From CAJMGO01 sp900557305 (GTDB lineage Bacteria > Bacillota_I > Bacilli_A > RF39 > UBA660): 64,000 nt of DNA. The translations under genes and the position numbers were made by a program. The stretch covers positions 1 through 64,000 of the forward strand of contig CAJMGO010000003.1 of the NCBI GenBank assembly GCA_905212975.1. The letters run 5' to 3'. Under the pieces are notes generated by a model. It did no database searches and was not told the DNA's origin. It worked only from the letters and a program-made list of their open reading frames with translations. Numbering within the stretch: position 1 is the stretch's first letter; each line of letters starts with the position of its first letter. Below, in pieces: positions 17,094-25,397 of this stretch.

Positions 17094-17285
17094 AAGAGTA
17101 TTAGTAAATGATATTTTTTTAAGAGAGTAAGTGGAAGGTGAGAACTTGCAAAAATATATTTATGAACTTGCTTTTTTAACTTCTTATGACGTAACCTATG
17201 CGTTAAATGGTAGAGATAATAAATGTATTATGAATTAAGGTGGTACCGTGATTTTATTCACCCTTAAAAAGTAATACTTTTTTTT
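17094..17285 (+). ncRNA. T-box leader, specifier UUA (leucine)
   Basis: The conserved T-box AAGGTGGTACCGTG lies at 17237-17250 and is followed by a long terminator hairpin ending in T (17276-17285), the usual antiterminator/terminator switch. Stem I begins AAGAGAG. Aligned with the second T-box in this window, the specifier position is codon + A + the 3' half of a GAAG/CTTC stem, which gives UUA at 17176-17178. That is a leucine codon and fits leuS downstream. Uncharged tRNA-Leu would switch expression on. Confidence 0.9.
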
Positions 17286-17295
17286 GGAGGTTTTT

Positions 17296-17637
17296 ATGGA
17301 GAATTTTATTTTGAGTTTAATAGTATTTATTATTATTTATTTATTTTATTTGATATTTGTAATAATAAGACCTAAAAAAAGAGAAAAATTTAAGAAAAAT
17401 TCATATGTTAGTGTATTGGTCAATAAATATCATGTTGATTTAAGTTCTATTAATTTTATTGGATTTATTAATGTTATAGCACTTTCAAATGCGTTTATAG
17501 TATCTGGATCATTTTATATTATGAATTTATTTTCTAATATGTATGTTGGATTTATATTTGCAATTGTTGCTTTGGTTATACTAGAAATTTTAATGTATAA
17601 ATTGATTGGATTTTTGTATGGAAAGAAGGAAAAATAA
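17296..17637 (+). CDS. Small membrane protein in the leuS transcript
   Basis: 113 residues from the ATG at 17296; GGAGG at 17286-17290 decides the start. Three hydrophobic segments are visible (about residues 3-25, 55-75 and 80-105), with a basic patch (PKKREKFKK) after the first. No family recognised. Its stop codon overlaps the leuS start, and it lies between the T-box and leuS, so its synthesis must respond to uncharged tRNA-Leu. A leucine-related membrane role is possible but only from position. Confidence 0.75.
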   Translation: MENFILSLIVFIIIYLFYLIFVIIRPKKREKFKKNSYVSVLVNKYHVDLSSINFIGFINVIALSNAFIVSGSFYIMNLFSNMYVGFIFAIVALVILEILMYKLIGFLYGKKEK

Positions 17638-20048
17638 TGTATGATTTTAAAAATGTAGAAAAAAAATGGAGAGAGTATTGGGAAGAAAATAAGACTTTTA
17701 AAACAGATGCTTGGGATTTTTCGCGTCCAAAATATTATGCTTTAGATATGTTTCCATATCCATCTGGTGTAGGACTTCATGCTGGACATCCAGAAGGTTA
17801 TACAGCAACTGATATAGTTTCTCGTATGAAAAGAATGCAAGGATTTAATGTATTGCATCCAATGGGATTTGATTCATTTGGGCTTCCTGCTGAACAGTAT
17901 GCTGTAAATACTGGAAATCATCCTGCAGTGTTTACTAATCAAAATATAGAAACTTTTAAAAAACAATTAAAATATTTGGGTTTATCATATGATTGGGATA
18001 GGGAAATTTCTACTAGTGACCCTAGTTTTTATAAATGGACTCAATGGATTTTTATTAAATTGTTTGAAGATGGACTAGCTAAGCAGATAGATATGCCTGT
18101 AAATTGGTGTGAAGAGTTAGGTACTGTTTTAGCAAATGATGAAGTTATTGATGGAAAAAGTGAAAGGGGAGGATATCCTGTTGTTAGAAAGAATATGAAA
18201 CAATGGGTTATTGATATCCCTGCTTATGCTGAAAAATTACTAGAAGGATTAAATGAGGTTGATTGGCCTGAATCAACAAAAGAAATGCAGAGAAATTGGA
18301 TTGGAAAATCTGAAGGTGTTGAAGTTGATTTTAATATAACTGGTGGTGGTAAATTTTCTATTTATACTACTTGTATAGAAACAATATATGGAATAACATT
18401 TATGGTTTTAGCGCCTGAAAATACTTTAGTTGATGAATTAAAACCTAGAATTAACAACTGGAATGAAGTAGAAGAATATAGAGAAAAAACAAAGAAAAAG
18501 TCTGATTTTGATAGAACAGAAATGAATAAAGAAAAATCTGGTGTTGTTTTAGATGGTGTTAAAGCAATAAATCCTGTAAATGGTAAAGAAGTTCCAATCT
18601 TTTTAGGAGATTTCGTTTTAGCTTCTTATGGAACAGGGGCTGTTATGGCTGTACCAACTCATGATCAAAGGGATTTTGAATATGCTTTAGAGCATAATAT
18701 TCCTATGATACAAGTAATTGATGGTCAAAGTACAGAAAATCACGCTTTTGAAAAAACTGATTATCTTGGTAAGGAATGCAAGTTAATTAATTCTGATGAG
18801 TTTAATGGACTTACAGCTGAGGAAGCTAAAGAAGCAATAACTGAAAAATTAGTAAATATGGGAGTTGCTCGTAAAAAAGTTAATTACAGATTAAGAGAAT
18901 GGATTTTTGCTCGTCAGAGATATTGGGGTGAACCAATTCCTATTATTCATATGGAAGATGGGGATACTATTGCTTTGAGTGAAGAAGATTTACCTTTGAT
19001 TTTACCAAAACTTGAAGATTATAAAGGAAAGAATGGTAAAGCACCTCTTGAAAATGCAATTGAATGGAAGAATGTATGTGTAAATGGTAAGAAGGGTGTT
19101 AGAGAAACAAGTACTATGCCTGGATCTGCAGGATCTAGTTGGTATTTTTTAAGATATATTGATCCTCATAATGATAAATGCTTAGCTGATTCAGAACTTT
19201 TGAATCATTGGATGCCTGTTGATTTATATGTTGGTGGACCTGAACATGCTGTTGGTCATTTATTATATTCTAGAATGTGGAATAATTATTTATATGATAA
19301 GGGGATTATTAATGTAAAAGAACCATTTAAAAAGCTTGTACATCAAGGCATGATTTTAGGATCAAACGGAATAAAGATGGGTAAAAGATTTCCTGAGTTT
19401 GTTGTAAATCCTAATGATGTTGTAGATAAATATGGTGCTGATACATTAAGACTTTATGAGATGTTTATGGGACCTCTTGAAGCTGACAAACCATGGAGTG
19501 AAAGCGGAGTTGAAGGTGCTAAGAGATTTATTGATAGAATATGGAGAATTTATGTTGATGAACCAAAAGCTATAGGTGAAAGTAAAAATCTAGAAAAAAT
19601 ATATAATCAAACAGTAAAAAAAGTAACTGAAGATTATGAAACTTTAAACTTTAATACTGCAATAAGCCAAATGATGATTTTCATAAATGCTGTAATGAAA
19701 GAAGAAATTTTCCCTGTAGAATATAAAGAGGGATTTATAAAATTATTAAATCCAATATGTCCTTTTGTTACAGAGGAAATTTGGAATTTTATGGGACATG
19801 AAAATACTATTTCTTATGAACCTTGGCCTGTTTATGATGAAAGTAAAATTATAGAGGAAACATTTACTATGATTGTTCAGGTAAATGGAAAAGTAAGGGG
19901 TAAAATAGAAGTTTCATCTGATACAAAAGAAAGTGAAATGAAAAAATTAGCTAAAGAAATAGATAATGTTAAAACGTTTATAGATGGACATGAAATTATA
20001 AAAGAAATAGTTGTTCCTAAAAAATTAGTAAATATTGTAATTAAATAA
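17637..20048 (+). CDS. leuS: Leucyl-tRNA synthetase with variant motifs
   Basis: An 803-residue class I synthetase charging tRNA-Leu, of normal bacterial length and domain order. The HIGH motif is HAGH (48-51). The catalytic KMSKS loop reads KMGKR (580-584, in SNGIKMGKRFPEF). In the CP1 editing domain the threonine-rich block, usually TTRPDT, reads TTCIET (244-249), while GTGAVMAVPTHDQRD keeps the aspartate that anchors the amino group. I recall similar KMGKR forms in related low-GC lineages, so the enzyme is presumably active; editing strength is uncertain. Regulated by the upstream T-box. Confidence 0.96.
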   Translation: MYDFKNVEKKWREYWEENKTFKTDAWDFSRPKYYALDMFPYPSGVGLHAGHPEGYTATDIVSRMKRMQGFNVLHPMGFDSFGLPAEQYAVNTGNHPAVFTNQNIETFKKQLKYLGLSYDWDREISTSDPSFYKWTQWIFIKLFEDGLAKQIDMPVNWCEELGTVLANDEVIDGKSERGGYPVVRKNMKQWVIDIPAYAEKLLEGLNEVDWPESTKEMQRNWIGKSEGVEVDFNITGGGKFSIYTTCIETIYGITFMVLAPENTLVDELKPRINNWNEVEEYREKTKKKSDFDRTEMNKEKSGVVLDGVKAINPVNGKEVPIFLGDFVLASYGTGAVMAVPTHDQRDFEYALEHNIPMIQVIDGQSTENHAFEKTDYLGKECKLINSDEFNGLTAEEAKEAITEKLVNMGVARKKVNYRLREWIFARQRYWGEPIPIIHMEDGDTIALSEEDLPLILPKLEDYKGKNGKAPLENAIEWKNVCVNGKKGVRETSTMPGSAGSSWYFLRYIDPHNDKCLADSELLNHWMPVDLYVGGPEHAVGHLLYSRMWNNYLYDKGIINVKEPFKKLVHQGMILGSNGIKMGKRFPEFVVNPNDVVDKYGADTLRLYEMFMGPLEADKPWSESGVEGAKRFIDRIWRIYVDEPKAIGESKNLEKIYNQTVKKVTEDYETLNFNTAISQMMIFINAVMKEEIFPVEYKEGFIKLLNPICPFVTEEIWNFMGHENTISYEPWPVYDESKIIEETFTMIVQVNGKVRGKIEVSSDTKESEMKKLAKEIDNVKTFIDGHEIIKEIVVPKKLVNIVIK

Positions 20049-20078
20049 AATTTGAATTATAAATATTCAAATTTTTTT
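20048..20078 (+). terminator. Terminator of leuS
   Basis: AAATTTGAAT (20048-20057) pairs with ATTCAAATTT (20065-20074), then T-run. A diverged copy of this element recurs at 21331-21360. Confidence 0.85.
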
Positions 20079-20180
20079 GTTATGTATAAAAAAATAATAT
20101 AGTAATATTCTTACTAGGAGGTTATATATGAAAAAATTTTATACATGTAAATATGATAACCCATTTAAAGAAATAATGTT
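20048..20180 (+). repeat. Duplicated segment, copy A
   Basis: The stretch from the leuS terminator through the Rpn ribosome site and first codons recurs at 21330-21451 with scattered changes. Shared blocks include the hairpin, ATAAAAAAATAATATAGTAA and the sequence coding CKYD-PFK-IML. Confidence 0.85.
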
Positions 20181-20562
20181 AAATAAGAAAAATAAGGATA
20201 TATTGAAGAAATTATTAGAAACTATTTTGAAGCAAGAAATTAAATATATAAATATAAAAAATGTGGAATTAAGTGTGAAGGGAATGGATGTCAAAAGGAA
20301 AAGTGTTGATGTTTATTTAGAAGGTCTTAATAAAAAAATTGAAATAGAAGTTAATACAAGTTTGGAATCATATATTCATCCTAGAAATATGAGTTATATT
20401 TCAAATATATATTCTTCACATACTTTACGAAATGATTCATATGATGAAAAAACAGATATAATTCAAATAAATCTAAATTATAATCAAAAAAATAAGAGAA
20501 TATATAATGAATATATGATGAGGGATTTAAATGAAGAAGAATTAAAAAATTTGTCGAGATAA
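20128..20562 (+). CDS. Truncated Rpn-type PD-(D/E)XK nuclease (PDDEXK_2)
   Basis: 144 residues matching the N-terminal nuclease part of the Rpn/PDDEXK_2 'recombination-promoting nuclease/transposase' family. Visible are the opening YDNPFKEIML, the core strand pair SVDVYLEGLNKKIEIEVN holding the acidic catalytic residues, and the helix HPRNMSYISNIYSSHTL. Members are normally around 250-300 residues and end with a repetitive helical tail; here the protein stops after DLNEEELKNLSR. The matching tail survives 900 bases downstream as a pseudogene (21412-21696). The ribosome site TAGGAGG is good, so the fragment may be translated. Confidence 0.8.
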   Translation: MKKFYTCKYDNPFKEIMLNKKNKDILKKLLETILKQEIKYINIKNVELSVKGMDVKRKSVDVYLEGLNKKIEIEVNTSLESYIHPRNMSYISNIYSSHTLRNDSYDEKTDIIQINLNYNQKNKRIYNEYMMRDLNEEELKNLSR

Positions 20563-20620
20563 TATTATTAAATAGGGTATAAATGTATCATATTTTTTAT
20601 ATAATTAAATGGTGAAAAAT

Positions 20621-21283
20621 ATGAGTGAACTTTTTGTTGATGATAATTTACCTTCTGTGCTATCACAAGATGAAATATATGAATTATTTTATCAAATGAA
20701 TAATGGTTGTATAGAATTTAGAAATAAGATTATAAATACAAATATTAGATTAGTGATTGATTATGTTGTAAAGAAATTTAAAGATTCAATATATGATCAA
20801 AAAGAATTAATAAGTGTGGGTATGATTGGATTAATAAATGCTGTTGATACATATAGAGTTGAATTAGGATATAAGTTTTCTACTTATGCTACCAAATGTA
20901 TCAAAAATGAAATATTATTATTTATAAGGAATGATAATAAAAATAAATTTAATGTTAGTTTAGATGAATATATAAAGATGTATGATGATAATGATATTAT
21001 TTCTTATAAGGATAATTTATGTAATGATAATGTTTTGCTTGAGGATATGGTTATAAAAAATCAAATGATTAATTTAATGAATCAAAAACTTAATATTTTA
21101 AGTGAAAGAGAAATAGAAATTTTAAAGTTATATTTTGGCTTTTATGGTGAAAAACTTAGTCAAAGACAAGTTGCTAAAGTAATAAATTTAAGTTGTGCTG
21201 CAGTTAATAATATAATACATAAAGCCCTTGAAAAATTAAATAGAGAAATGACAAAAAATAAGTTAAAAATTTATACTAGATAA
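20621..21283 (+). CDS. Sigma-70 family factor resembling sporulation-type sigmas
   Basis: 220 residues from the ATG at 20621 (GGTG site upstream; the earlier in-frame ATG at 20609 has none). Region 2 is visible in KELISVGMIGLINAVDTYRVELGYKFSTYATKCIKNEILLFIR, close to the pattern of SigE/SigK/SigF/SigG. Region 4 is the helix-turn-helix LSQRQVAKVINLSCAAVNNII after LSEREIEILKLYFG. Region 3 is short. It directs RNA polymerase to a specific promoter set. No neighbouring anti-sigma gene is seen, and it lies between two Rpn fragments, so it may have arrived with them. Confidence 0.85.
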   Translation: MSELFVDDNLPSVLSQDEIYELFYQMNNGCIEFRNKIINTNIRLVIDYVVKKFKDSIYDQKELISVGMIGLINAVDTYRVELGYKFSTYATKCIKNEILLFIRNDNKNKFNVSLDEYIKMYDDNDIISYKDNLCNDNVLLEDMVIKNQMINLMNQKLNILSEREIEILKLYFGFYGEKLSQRQVAKVINLSCAAVNNIIHKALEKLNREMTKNKLKIYTR

Positions 21284-21329
21284 AATTTTGATTTAAATAT
21301 ATATAAAATATAAATAATACAATAAAATT

Positions 21330-21451
21330 AAATTTGAATTATAAATATTCAAGTTTTTTTGTATCGAATATATAAAAAAATAATATAGTAATATTTTTTT
21401 GATGAGGTTATACTTGTAAATATGATAAACCATTTAAAAAAATAATGTTAG
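21330..21451 (+). repeat. Duplicated segment, copy B
   Basis: Diverged copy of 20048-20180. About twelve bases including the ATG region are missing relative to copy A, which removes the start codon of the second Rpn gene. Confidence 0.85.
21331..21360 (+). terminator. Terminator after the sigma factor
   Basis: AATTTGAAT...ATTCAAG hairpin followed by T-run; near-copy of the leuS terminator and part of a longer duplicated segment. Confidence 0.7.
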
Positions 21452-21696
21452 ATCTTAATAAGGAAGAATTATTGAAATAAAAAAATGATAAGATGGTATC
21501 AAAATATATGAAAGAAATTAATGAATTGAATAATGATTCTGGTTTTGTTGAGTATATGAGTGCTGAAGAGTATGCAAGAAAATAAATTGAATAGAATAAA
21601 ATTGATATAGCTAAAAATATTTTGAAAAATATTGTTGATATTGAAATTATTTCTTTATTAATTTTATTATCAAAAAAAGTAATACAAAAAATATAA
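21412..21696 (+). pseudogene. Remnant of a second Rpn-type nuclease
   Basis: One frame runs through this region with three in-frame stops before the terminal one. It starts TCKYDKPFKKIMLDLNKEEL, which joins the first codons of the nuclease directly to its later DLNEEEL block with everything between deleted. It continues through EYMSAEEYARK and ends DIAKNILKNIVDIEIISLLI, the characteristic C-terminal tail of full-length Rpn proteins. It has no start codon. It is therefore a decayed, internally deleted copy, and it shows what tail the upstream truncated gene has lost. Confidence 0.85.
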
Positions 21697-21719
21697 GGGA
21701 GTAATCTTATATATTTTTT
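21690..21719 (+). terminator. Terminator after the Rpn remnant
   Basis: TATAAG (about 21692-21697) pairs with CTTATA before a seven-T run. Confidence 0.65.
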
Positions 21720-21740
21720 TGTATAATATTTGATTTGTAA

Positions 21741-21769
21741 TTTACATAAAAATCTAAAAATGTTATAAT
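21741..21769 (+). promoter_or_regulatory. Promoter of the two-module surface protein
   Basis: TTTACA (21741-21746), 17-base spacer, TATAAT (21764-21769), followed by an AGGGGAT-type ribosome site before the ATG at 21795. Confidence 0.8.
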
Positions 21770-21794
21770 TTTATGTAGAATAAGGGGATAAGTT

Positions 21795-23687
21795 ATGAAG
21801 AAAAAAATAAATAGTAATGGTTTTGCTATAGCAGGGTTATTATATTCACTTTTAATTATTTTTTTAGCGCTTATATTTTCCTTTTTATTGATGTTAAATA
21901 ATAGAAAAACTATATTAAATCAGATAAAAAAGGATGTATATAACAATTTAAGCGGAATAACATCTGATGAGATTTCAATAGATTTAGATGATCTACCTAG
22001 TATATTAGTAGAGGGTTCTGATTATAAATTACCTTCAAATGTTTCTAATACATTAAAAGATAATAGTAATATTTCTTGTAAAGTAAATAATAATGAAATT
22101 ACAAATGTGTCAACATTACATTCGGGTTATTATAATGTTGAATGTCAAATTACGGTTGGAAATAAAAATGATATTGTTCAAAAGGAAATACTTATTATAT
22201 CAAAAGGAACAACTATTTATTTTAATCCAGAAACGAAAAAGATATGTAATCAAAGCGATGCAGTAAGTACAACAGGAACAAAAACAGGATGTATGAAATG
22301 GTATATATATTCAGATAATAATAAAAATAATTTTAATATGATATTAGATCATAATACTACAGCTTTTATAGCATATCATTCAAATGGAAGTAATGCTGAA
22401 ATAAAAGAAGCAGCACAACAACTTATAATAGATACAAATACTTGGGATAAATCTTTAAACGCAAGATTAATAACAGCAAATGAAGTAGCTAAAATAACAG
22501 GAAATACAAATTTTGATGAAAAAACTACAACATATGATAAGTGGTTTTATTTAGATAGTAATAATCAAACACAAGTAGCAAATAGTACAAATAAATCAAA
22601 ATATTCATGGTTATATGACTACACAGATGGTTGTAAAGAATATGGATGTAATATAGAGGATTCAAGTAACTGGGGTTATTGGACAAGTACACCTACCGCA
22701 GGCGGAGGCAATAGTGCGTGGCACGTGTATAGGTATGGTTATTTGAAATCCAATCAAACAAGCTATTCTCACCATGGTATTAGACCTGTTATAACAGTAA
22801 ATAAAGCTGATGTTAGTAATTTGATTGATTTAAGTGATATTCCAAATGTATTAGTAGAGGAATCAAGTTATTCTATTCCTGAAAAATGTATAGTTAACAA
22901 TAATATTGTTTCAAATACATCTTCATTACAAGTTGGAAATTATAAAATATCATGTCAAGGATTTGATGGAAATAATATAGATAAAATAAATAAAGAGATT
23001 CTTGTTATAGCAAAAGGAACTTCTGTTTATTTTAATCCAAAAACAGGAAAGGTATGTAACCAAAATGATGCAGTAAGTACAACAGGAACAAAAACAGGAT
23101 GCATGAAATGGTATATATATTCAGATAATAATAAAAATAATTTTAATATGATATTAGATCATAATACTACAGCTGTTGTGGCATGGAATTCAACTGGAAG
23201 TAATAGTGAAATGAAAGAGGCCAAAACTGCTTTAGACTCTGATACAAGTACTTGGGATAGTAGTTTAAATGCAAGATTAATTAATGCTGATGAAGTCGCA
23301 CATATTGTTGGAGCCGATAGAGATGATACACTAAAGTGGTCATCTACAAAACCTTCAGGTAATACAGATATTGAAAATTATTCTGCAGATTTTTATTTTG
23401 ATGGCTCAGGTCTTGGGTATAGTGGATGGCAATCACAAGTTGCAAATTCAACTAATAAATCAAAATATGCATGGCTTTATGATCGTACAAAAGATTGTAT
23501 AAACTATGGATGTAATATATCAGATTCAAGTAATAGTGGTTATTGGACTAGTACCTCCATTGTAAATGGAAAAACAGTAAGACTAGTTAATAGAATTGGT
23601 ACTCTTGGAAATGATAATCCTCAAAATCCTTCGTATCGTGGTATTAGACCTGTTGTAACAGTTAATAAATCTATTTTTTATAAATAA
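21795..23687 (+). CDS. Membrane-anchored surface protein with two repeated modules
   Basis: 630 residues. The N-terminus KKKINSNG then FAIAGLLYSLLIIFLALIFS looks like a prepilin-type leader (cut after Gly9 would leave Phe first), although the usual Glu at +5 is absent; it may simply be an anchor. Then follow two copies of a short Ig-like strand region (about 60-135 and 336-405) plus a roughly 200-residue module (about 137-335 and 407-630). Each module has an invariant CMKWYIY block and ends GYWTST...GIRPV-TVNK, like the C-type-lectin-related DUF6273 group. The conserved cysteines suggest an exported, disulphide-bonded protein. A 108-base stretch of the two copies is almost identical. Ligand unknown. 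Confidence 0.65.
   Translation: MKKKINSNGFAIAGLLYSLLIIFLALIFSFLLMLNNRKTILNQIKKDVYNNLSGITSDEISIDLDDLPSILVEGSDYKLPSNVSNTLKDNSNISCKVNNNEITNVSTLHSGYYNVECQITVGNKNDIVQKEILIISKGTTIYFNPETKKICNQSDAVSTTGTKTGCMKWYIYSDNNKNNFNMILDHNTTAFIAYHSNGSNAEIKEAAQQLIIDTNTWDKSLNARLITANEVAKITGNTNFDEKTTTYDKWFYLDSNNQTQVANSTNKSKYSWLYDYTDGCKEYGCNIEDSSNWGYWTSTPTAGGGNSAWHVYRYGYLKSNQTSYSHHGIRPVITVNKADVSNLIDLSDIPNVLVEESSYSIPEKCIVNNNIVSNTSSLQVGNYKISCQGFDGNNIDKINKEILVIAKGTSVYFNPKTGKVCNQNDAVSTTGTKTGCMKWYIYSDNNKNNFNMILDHNTTAVVAWNSTGSNSEMKEAKTALDSDTSTWDSSLNARLINADEVAHIVGADRDDTLKWSSTKPSGNTDIENYSADFYFDGSGLGYSGWQSQVANSTNKSKYAWLYDRTKDCINYGCNISDSSNSGYWTSTSIVNGKTVRLVNRIGTLGNDNPQNPSYRGIRPVVTVNKSIFYK
22257..22364 (+). repeat. Near-identical internal repeat, copy 1
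   Basis: 108 bases coding DAVSTTGTKTGCMKWYIY... match 23067-23174 with a single difference (T/C in the TG-A-TG-A region), while flanking parts of the two modules have diverged. Confidence 0.95.
23067..23174 (+). repeat. Near-identical internal repeat, copy 2
   Basis: Second copy of the 108-base block at 22257-22364, in the same frame 810 bases downstream. Confidence 0.95.
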
Positions 23688-23695
23688 TAAAATTA

Positions 23696-23723
23696 AAAGA
23701 GAATAAATGATTCTCTTTTTTTT
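23696..23723 (+). terminator. Terminator of the surface-protein gene
   Basis: AGAGAAT (23698-23704), loop, ATTCTCT (23710-23716), then T-run. The longest open frame of uvsE would begin inside this hairpin, which argues for the later uvsE start. Confidence 0.85.
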
Positions 23724-23745
23724 CATAATAAAAATGGTGAAATAT

Positions 23746-24660
23746 ATGAAAATAAGATTTGGATATGCATGTATTACAAAAACTATAGATAAAAAATTTA
23801 AAACAGTTAATTACTCTAATTTTAATGATAATTATGATAAGTTAAATGACGTAATTAAACATAATTTAGATACATTGTATGAAATACTTTTATATAATGT
23901 AAAAAATAATATTCATTTTTATAGAATTACATCTAATTTAATTCCTTTAATAGATCATCCAAATATAGATAAGAATAAAATATATAAATTTAATAGTGAA
24001 TTTAAAAGAATAAAAAAATTAGTAAGAGAAAATGGCATGAGGGTTGATATGCATTCTAGTGAATATGTTGTTATAAATAGTGTTAGAAAAGAAGTTGTTT
24101 CATCTTCTTTTTCTAATATAAAAGAGTTATATCGTATATTAAGTAAGATAACTGATACTCCATATATTGTTATGCATGTTGGAAGCAATGTTTTTGGTAA
24201 AAAATTATCTATGTCTAGATTTAAAAATAATTTTAAAAAATTACCTAAGAAAATAAGAGATTGTATAATAATAGAGAACGATGATAAGATTTTTAATATT
24301 GAAGATGTTATTGAATTATCAAAATTAATAAATGCTCCTATAGTGTTTGATTATCACCACCATATATGTAATCATAATAATTTAAAAATTGATTTTGATT
24401 CAATATTTTCTAGTTGGAATGGCATTCCTAAAATGCATATATCATCATCTCGTAGTAATAAAAAATCAGAATTTAGAAGTCATCATGATTTTATAGATGT
24501 GGGTGATTTTATAGAATTGTGTAATAAACTTAAAAATATAAATGAAGATGTTGATATAATGATTGAGGCAAAAGAAAAAGATAATGCTTTATTTAAATTA
24601 GTAAGAGAACTAAAATATCTTAATTATAATTTTATAGATGAAACAACTTTGGAGTTATGA
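23746..24660 (+). CDS. uvsE: UV damage endonuclease
   Basis: 304 residues from the ATG at 23746, which has GGTGAA seven bases upstream. UvsE/UvdE is a TIM-barrel nuclease that nicks DNA beside UV photoproducts and starts alternative excision repair. The family opening (RFGYACI), the strands YIVMHVGS, CIIIENDD and PIVFDYHHH with metal-binding His/Glu/Asp residues, then KMHISSS and VDIMIEAKEKD are all present and in order. The length is normal for bacterial forms. trmB follows after 23 bases and is probably co-transcribed. Confidence 0.92.
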   Translation: MKIRFGYACITKTIDKKFKTVNYSNFNDNYDKLNDVIKHNLDTLYEILLYNVKNNIHFYRITSNLIPLIDHPNIDKNKIYKFNSEFKRIKKLVRENGMRVDMHSSEYVVINSVRKEVVSSSFSNIKELYRILSKITDTPYIVMHVGSNVFGKKLSMSRFKNNFKKLPKKIRDCIIIENDDKIFNIEDVIELSKLINAPIVFDYHHHICNHNNLKIDFDSIFSSWNGIPKMHISSSRSNKKSEFRSHHDFIDVGDFIELCNKLKNINEDVDIMIEAKEKDNALFKLVRELKYLNYNFIDETTLEL

Positions 24661-24683
24661 TATAATGTATTTGGTGATTTTTA

Positions 24684-25313
24684 ATGAGATTAAAATGCGT
24701 TAAAGGTGCAAAAGAAAAAGTTGAATCTTCTTCATATGTGATTTTAGATTATGAAAAATATAAAGGAAATTATAAAAAAATATTTGGAAATGATAATCCG
24801 ATTTATATAGAAATTGGTATGGGGAAAGGTAATTTTATAATAGAAAATGCTAAAAGATATCCTAATATTAATTTTATTGGAATTGAAAAATATGATAGTG
24901 TAATAGTGAGAGCTGTTGAAAAATTAGATGATATTTTACTTCCTAATTTAAAATTAATTAGGATGGATGCTTTAAATATAGAAAGTGTTTTTGATCACGA
25001 AATAGATACAATATATTTAAATTTTTCTGATCCATGGCCAAAAGCACGACATGCTAGGCGTAGACTTACAAGTTATGAATTTTTGAAAAAGTATGATAAA
25101 ATATTCACTGATAAATGTCATATTATTCAAAAAACAGATAACAGAAAGTTATTTGAATATTCTATTAAGTCACTTACTGATTATGGATATAAGATAGAAG
25201 ATATTTCTCTTAATTTATATGATGATGATATTAATTTAAATATACAAACTGAATATGAAGTGAAAATGTTAGAGAAAAATATGGTAATCTATAAAATAGA
25301 AGTTATGAAATAG
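24684..25313 (+). CDS. trmB: tRNA (guanine-46 N7)-methyltransferase
   Basis: 209 residues, the usual length. It methylates G46 in the variable loop of tRNAs using S-adenosylmethionine. The SAM-binding motif is EIGMGKGNF (about residues 38-46), and the family signature DPWPKARHARRRLTS (about 117-131) holds the catalytic Asp and the RNA-contacting arginines; the C-terminal TEYEVK is also typical. It follows uvsE closely with a GGTGAT site. No sign of truncation. Confidence 0.97.
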   Translation: MRLKCVKGAKEKVESSSYVILDYEKYKGNYKKIFGNDNPIYIEIGMGKGNFIIENAKRYPNINFIGIEKYDSVIVRAVEKLDDILLPNLKLIRMDALNIESVFDHEIDTIYLNFSDPWPKARHARRRLTSYEFLKKYDKIFTDKCHIIQKTDNRKLFEYSIKSLTDYGYKIEDISLNLYDDDINLNIQTEYEVKMLEKNMVIYKIEVMK

Positions 25314-25397
25314 TTTACACAAATTATACATAAAGTACAAAAAAACTTTTTTTAAGTTAATAAATTTGGTATAATTTATATGAAGAGTGGTGAATTC

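Noticed and set aside
22257..23174. CRISPR-like array from the two 108-base repeats
   Set aside because: Only two copies, both coding and in frame within one protein; no short regular repeats with spacers anywhere in the window.
23955..24188. Long minus-strand open frame inside uvsE
   Set aside because: It lies wholly within uvsE, has no ribosome site, and its composition is that of antisense AT-rich coding sequence.
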